Assembly: GCA_004562915.1 (NCBI GenBank)
Contig: SFQZ01000094.1
Coordinates: 1-9,347 of the forward strand
Length of the DNA stretch: 9,347 nucleotides
Direction of reading: 5' to 3'
From: a bacterium
Lineage (GTDB): Bacteria > Bacillota_A > Clostridia > Lachnospirales > Lachnospiraceae
Shown piece by piece: positions 6,442 to 9,347 of this stretch (its first letter is position 1; every line of letters begins with the position of its first letter). The notes beneath the pieces are model-generated. The model was not told the DNA's origin, did not search any database, and worked only from the letters and a program-made list of their open reading frames with translations. The position numbers and the translations under genes are program-made.

Positions 6442-6463
6442 GCCTTTTTTTAATCTACAAAAG

Positions 6464-6612
6464 CTACTCCAAACCTTGAATATATTCCTCCAGACAGATG
6501 CCTTGAGAATATATTTCCTACGCCGCCTCTCTGCTCACATAGCGATAATGCCACGGTTCGTTAACAACACTCATATTTCTGTTTCATCTGAAAGATAACT
6601 GCGTATAAACTC
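6464..6612 (-). pseudogene. Decayed VanY-like D,D-carboxypeptidase C-terminus
   Basis: Remnant of the C-terminal part of an M15-family D-alanyl-D-alanine carboxypeptidase (VanY-like), an enzyme that trims peptidoglycan stem peptides. Frame 1 from 6612 reads EFIRSYLSDETEI, matching the usual GFI-RYP-DKTEI segment. A one-base loss near 6573 shifts the frame, after which it reads SVVNEPWHYRYVSREAA, containing the family hallmark NEPWHYRYV with the active-site histidine. An in-frame TAG (6518-6520) interrupts it, and it resumes as EIYSQGICLEEYIQGLE to the final TAG at 6464-6466, which matches the normal family end. The N-terminal part, including the other zinc ligands, is missing: the homology stops where the preceding gene ends. 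No start or ribosome binding site remains, so it is not expected to make protein. Confidence 0.8.
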
Positions 6613-7086
6613 TTATTCACAATAAATCACCTTATCACATATTTCAAACCCTGTGTCCTCATCACACGCCAAGATAATATCGGAAAAAGTAGAAAACTCT
6701 ATCAGCATTTCTGTAATCTTTTCTATATTCTTTTTCTCCAACTGCCGGAACAATCTCCAAATGATAAAATAATGATTACAAGACATCAATGCTTTCAACA
6801 ACAGCAATTTTTGCTTTTCACCATCAGATAATTCATCTGCATTACACTCTCTTTTTTCCTCTAGGCCACCAAATTCCAGCATACCTATTAACGTACTTGC
6901 GCCATATTGCGCCGTTCCTATTTCTTTACTCCATTTCTCCAGATATTCAATGACAGTCCTGTGTTCTAAAGGTTCATCCGCAGACAGCACAAATGCATCT
7001 ATGGGGACTCCGATTCTGTGAATATATTCTTGGACTTTTTCTTGTTTTCCAACAATTCCTATAATCCTATGTGTTTTCTCACACAT
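6613..7086 (-). CDS. Degenerate ABC nucleotide-binding-domain-like protein
   Basis: A 157-residue cytoplasmic protein whose order of segments matches an ABC ATPase. RIIGIVG (7-13) lies at the first strand, but the P-loop position reads KQEKVQEY instead of G-x-x-G-K-T. PLEHRTVIEYLEKW (39-52) corresponds to the usual LTVREYLEFW region. GGLEEKRECNADELSDGEKQ (73-92) carries a good signature motif LSDGEKQK (86-93). The Walker B position reads YFIIWRLF, without the D-E pair, and the switch position reads ILACDE, without histidine. It is also some 70 residues short of a normal domain. ATP binding and hydrolysis are therefore unlikely; a structural, regulatory or residual role is possible. An intact frame and an AGGGTGG site six bases before the ATG suggest it is translated. 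It follows the LanFEG-like genes by 66 bases and probably belongs to that operon. Confidence 0.7.
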   Translation of the reverse strand: MCEKTHRIIGIVGKQEKVQEYIHRIGVPIDAFVLSADEPLEHRTVIEYLEKWSKEIGTAQYGASTLIGMLEFGGLEEKRECNADELSDGEKQKLLLLKALMSCNHYFIIWRLFRQLEKKNIEKITEMLIEFSTFSDIILACDEDTGFEICDKVIYCE

Positions 7087-7152
7087 TCAATACCACCCTT
7101 GATTCTTGCCTTTATATATTGCTCATAGCATATCTTATAGAAAAGCTACCAG

Positions 7153-7893
7153 CTACAATACTTTCTCTTTTTGGAAAAATTCGATGTAAACTACTATACT
7201 CAATAAGCCATAAAGCGCTACTGCAATACATGATTTTGCTGTTGTCAATACATTTACTGCTTTATACGCCATTGTTGTAAATGATAAAGAGGCTGTTACT
7301 GGATGCCAATTGACGAGTCTGCCATTTATAACAAATATTCCTGAAACGCCTATAAGCATTGCTAAAATGCTTCCCCAGACATATTTCCCGCCAGTTCTTC
7401 CAAACCATAAGATTATAGGCAGTATTCCAATAGTAATACACACATTAGAAACCAAAATATGAAAGATGTTTTGAAAAACTATTGTTGGTGCTATTCCACC
7501 AAATCCTATAATTATTCCCATTAATAAAGAAATAAGCATTTCAAAAACACCCATTTGAATTACCAGCAAGAAAAGTACAATCATTTTTGCTTTTATCATA
7601 TCCCTCCAATATATGGGAATTACCAATTGATTTTTCAAGGTATCTTGTGAATATTCTCGGTCAATTATATAACCACCAATTAAGGATACAGAAAATGGTA
7701 AAAACAGCACAGCGTTATTATATATGAACATATCTACCATATTTCTCCATACTATCGAACTACTATTGAGCTGAATCTGCTGCGCTATCGTAACAATGAA
7801 AGAAAATACAATACTCAAATAACCTACCCATATCATTCGTTGCCGTCTTAGCTTTTTTCTCTCTGCTTGAATCAATATTTTCATCATTTTCAT
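7153..7893 (-). CDS. ABC-2-type permease, LanE/LanG-like
   Basis: A 246-residue membrane protein with about six hydrophobic helices (roughly 21-38, 60-76, 102-130, 140-162, 170-190 and 220-238). The segment IDREYSQDTLKNQLVIPIYWRDMIKAKM (79-104 region) after helix 2 is the cytoplasmic coupling loop typical of bacteriocin-immunity and BcrB-like permeases. The ATG overlaps the TGA of the preceding permease by 4 bases, with TAGGAG nine bases upstream, so the two are translationally coupled. By inference it forms a heterodimeric exporter with its neighbour, powered by the ATPase at 8641-9347, which removes a membrane-targeting peptide from the cell surface. No bacteriocin precursor is visible in the window, so the substrate is open. 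It is AT-rich compared with the left half of the window. Confidence 0.85.
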   Translation of the reverse strand: MKMMKILIQAERKKLRRQRMIWVGYLSIVFSFIVTIAQQIQLNSSSIVWRNMVDMFIYNNAVLFLPFSVSLIGGYIIDREYSQDTLKNQLVIPIYWRDMIKAKMIVLFLLVIQMGVFEMLISLLMGIIIGFGGIAPTIVFQNIFHILVSNVCITIGILPIILWFGRTGGKYVWGSILAMLIGVSGIFVINGRLVNWHPVTASLSFTTMAYKAVNVLTTAKSCIAVALYGLLSIVVYIEFFQKEKVL

Positions 7894-8648
7894 ATTTCCT
7901 GTCTCCTATAAATCCACATACTAGCTGTTAAAGATATAATAATTGTTAATCCTAAGATAAGAATTCCTTTGTCAGCCGCATAATATAACGTGTCTAATCC
8001 AAGCTGCAAATTTTCCGTATAATCCAAAATACTAATAGGATATGTAATCCGATACGCTATCAATATTGGCAAATGCAGACCTAAGCAATTAAGCATTGAT
8101 AATTGCCATACAAATAGGAACTCCAAAAGGACAAAACAATTCACTGAAATCATTGCAATCAGATTTTTCTTGCGGAGAAGAATAATCAACACAGTCACAG
8201 GTAATGTTGCGCCAACAGCCGCTGCTGAGGTAATAAACAACTTCCCAAATATCAGTAAGAAATCAGCAGTATAATTTTTAAGGAGAAGCCCTCCTATCAT
8301 TGTATAGATCGTGTTGACTACTATAAACAATAAAACAATTGTCAGCGAAGCCAACAGCTTTGACAAAAAGATTTTTTCCTTTGAAATTCCAATAACCAAG
8401 ATATTTTTTAGTGTATGATTCTGCTCTTCCATTTCAAATAGCGATAAAAACTGCACAGAAAAAAGAAACGGAACAATCAGAAAACTTCCAAACAGTTCAT
8501 TCATACCCACCAAATTCCGAAAACGATAATTACTATGTACACATAATAAAACACTGAAAGCAGGCAGTAAAAAACCAATAGCAAAAAGTGTCATTGTCAT
8601 TTTTTTCCGCTTTAATTTTTTTAATTCATTCCAATATATTTTAAGCAA
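7890..8648 (-). CDS. ABC-2-type permease, LanE-like
   Basis: A 252-residue membrane protein with about six helices (near 19-37, 53-71, 97-119, 131-157, 163-181 and 229-247), preceded by a positively charged start (LKIYWNELKKLKRKKM) as usual in LanE/MutE-type permeases. The segment FEMEEQNHTLKNILVIGISKEKIFLSK is the cytoplasmic loop after helix 2. The longest frame begins at GTG 8657, but that codon lies in the Shine-Dalgarno GGAGGTG. The TTG at 8648 is spaced 8 bases from GGAGG and gives the typical M-L-K-I start, so I prefer it. It overlaps the ATPase gene by 8 bases and the next permease by 4 bases, a tight operon. Confidence 0.85.
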   Translation of the reverse strand: MLKIYWNELKKLKRKKMTMTLFAIGFLLPAFSVLLCVHSNYRFRNLVGMNELFGSFLIVPFLFSVQFLSLFEMEEQNHTLKNILVIGISKEKIFLSKLLASLTIVLLFIVVNTIYTMIGGLLLKNYTADFLLIFGKLFITSAAAVGATLPVTVLIILLRKKNLIAMISVNCFVLLEFLFVWQLSMLNCLGLHLPILIAYRITYPISILDYTENLQLGLDTLYYAADKGILILGLTIIISLTASMWIYRRQEI

Positions 8649-9347
8649 TCCCCTCACCTCCGGTTAAATGCTTGAAATAATCTTCTAGGGAATCTTCTCT
8701 CTTAACGATTGTCTCCACAAAAATCCCCTCTCTAGCCAAAACTTTAACTATATTTTGAGTTTGTACCTCTTTATCATAAATCAGAATTGTGTTTTCTCCA
8801 GTAACTCGATAGTTTCCCATTTTTAAGGTATTCTCAATAAGGTTTACCACTCTCTGTATCGGTTCCGCTTTCAGTAAAATATATTGTGCATTTTTTTCTT
8901 TGAGCTTTTTATAAGAGCATTCTTCCAGCAGCACTCCACCATGTAAAATCCCGATACTGTCAGCCAGCAACTCAATTTCTGAAAGAATATGGCTTGATAA
9001 TAAAATTGTTTTTCCGTAGTCTTGCGATAATTCCTTCAGGAAATTTCTAGTTTCAGCAACACCTATAGGATCAAGGCCATTAATCGGTTCGTCAAGTATA
9101 AGAATTTCCGGATCATGAATATTTGCGGCCGCAATTCCTAATCTTTGCTTCATTCCCAATGAAAACTCTGAAAACAATTTTTTATCTTTATATGGCAGTC
9201 CGACACGCTCCAAACTTTCTGCTACGGCATTACGTTTTATTATTCCACGCAGGCTTGCCAAGATTTCCAAATTCTCTGTTGCTGTAAGGTTAGGATAAAA
9301 CCCTGGTGTTTCAATCATCACACCGATTCGGTTCAAAAACCTTTTTT
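8641..9347 (-). CDS. LanF/BcrA-type ABC ATPase, 5' end missing
   Basis: About 235 C-terminal residues of an ABC ATPase; the frame is open to the window edge, and the Walker A part (about 70 residues) lies outside, so the apparent TTG at 9336 is internal. Visible are IGVMIETPGFYPNLTATENL, where the usual Q-loop glutamine is replaced by glutamate; signature FSLGMKQRLGIA; Walker B ILILDEPINGLDP; and switch histidine in LLSSHILSE. The glutamate (E-loop) variant with PGFYPNLT is characteristic of LanF lantibiotic-immunity and BcrA bacitracin-resistance ATPases. The C-terminal ~90 residues are the extra domain usual for that family. With the two downstream permeases it forms a LanFEG-like exporter, expected to protect the membrane against a bacteriocin-like peptide. 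Confidence 0.9.
   Translation of the reverse strand, partial: KRFLNRIGVMIETPGFYPNLTATENLEILASLRGIIKRNAVAESLERVGLPYKDKKLFSEFSLGMKQRLGIAAANIHDPEILILDEPINGLDPIGVAETRNFLKELSQDYGKTILLSSHILSEIELLADSIGILHGGVLLEECSYKKLKEKNAQYILLKAEPIQRVVNLIENTLKMGNYRVTGENTILIYDKEVQTQNIVKVLAREGIFVETIVKREDSLEDYFKHLTGGEGIA
8657..8661 (-). promoter_or_regulatory. Ribosome binding site deciding a TTG start
   Basis: GGAGG on the minus strand, inside the last codons of the ATPase gene, is followed by TGAGGGGA (8 bases) and TTG (8646-8648). The alternative GTG (8655-8657) overlaps the site itself. The ATPase stop codon comes 3 bases after the TTG, so ribosomes can pass directly from one gene to the other. Confidence 0.65.

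Noticed and set aside
6474..6518. Imperfect direct repeat CCTTGA-(GA)-ATATATT in the vanY remnant
   Set aside because: Both copies coincide with family-consistent codons of the carboxypeptidase tail and are AT-rich and short, so chance is a sufficient explanation.
6356..6598. 80-codon + strand frame across the gap at 6438-6612
   Set aside because: It has no ribosome binding site and runs antisense to both the winged-helix gene and the vanY remnant.
1..9347. CRISPR array, insertion sequence, tRNA or rRNA
   Set aside because: I found no regularly spaced repeats, transposase-like frames with terminal inverted repeats, or recognisable tRNA or rRNA segments on either strand by reading.

Overview
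The window looks like chromosomal or accessory DNA of a low-to-moderate GC Gram-positive bacterium, most likely a gut-type member of the Clostridia. The reasons are strong GGAGG-type ribosome binding sites, consensus sigma-A promoters, LanFEG/BcrA-like and MacB-like ABC exporters, and VanY-like and OmpR-class protein families typical of that group. Species cannot be read from it. Every gene I accept is on the minus strand, so transcription runs from high to low coordinates. + strand reading frames are shadows.

Right block (about 6613-9347, AT-rich). A LanF/BcrA-type ABC ATPase cut by the window edge is followed, with overlapping ends, by two six-helix ABC-2-type permeases. This is the usual make-up of a lantibiotic/bacitracin immunity exporter (LanFEG). 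After a 66-base gap comes a 157-residue protein that reads as an eroded ABC nucleotide-binding domain: it keeps the signature motif but has lost P-loop, Walker B acids and switch histidine. It ends exactly where the decayed tail of a VanY-like D,D-carboxypeptidase begins (6464-6612, one frameshift and one internal stop).

Middle (6024-6441). A GC-richer gene encodes a lone OmpR-type winged-helix domain without a receiver, probably starting at TTG, and is followed at once by a hairpin terminator.

Left block (174-5937). A near-consensus promoter whose 17-base -35/-10 spacer is filled by a perfect palindrome drives a 60-residue HTH protein, an OmpR-class response regulator and a membrane histidine kinase, each joined by a 4-base ATGA overlap. 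The kinase is followed by a MacB/LolD-like ATPase and an FtsX-type permease (17-base overlap), then a strong terminator, then a stand-alone receiver protein. A 38-base element occurs twice (3758-3795 and 578-615, 32 of 38 identical), each time ending exactly 10 bases from a -10-like hexamer, in front of the exporter genes and in front of the lone receiver. My reading is that the response regulator activates both promoters, so that the signal switches on an efflux or detoxification ABC complex together with a receiver-only protein that could feed back on the phosphorelay. The inducing signal and exported substrate are not visible.
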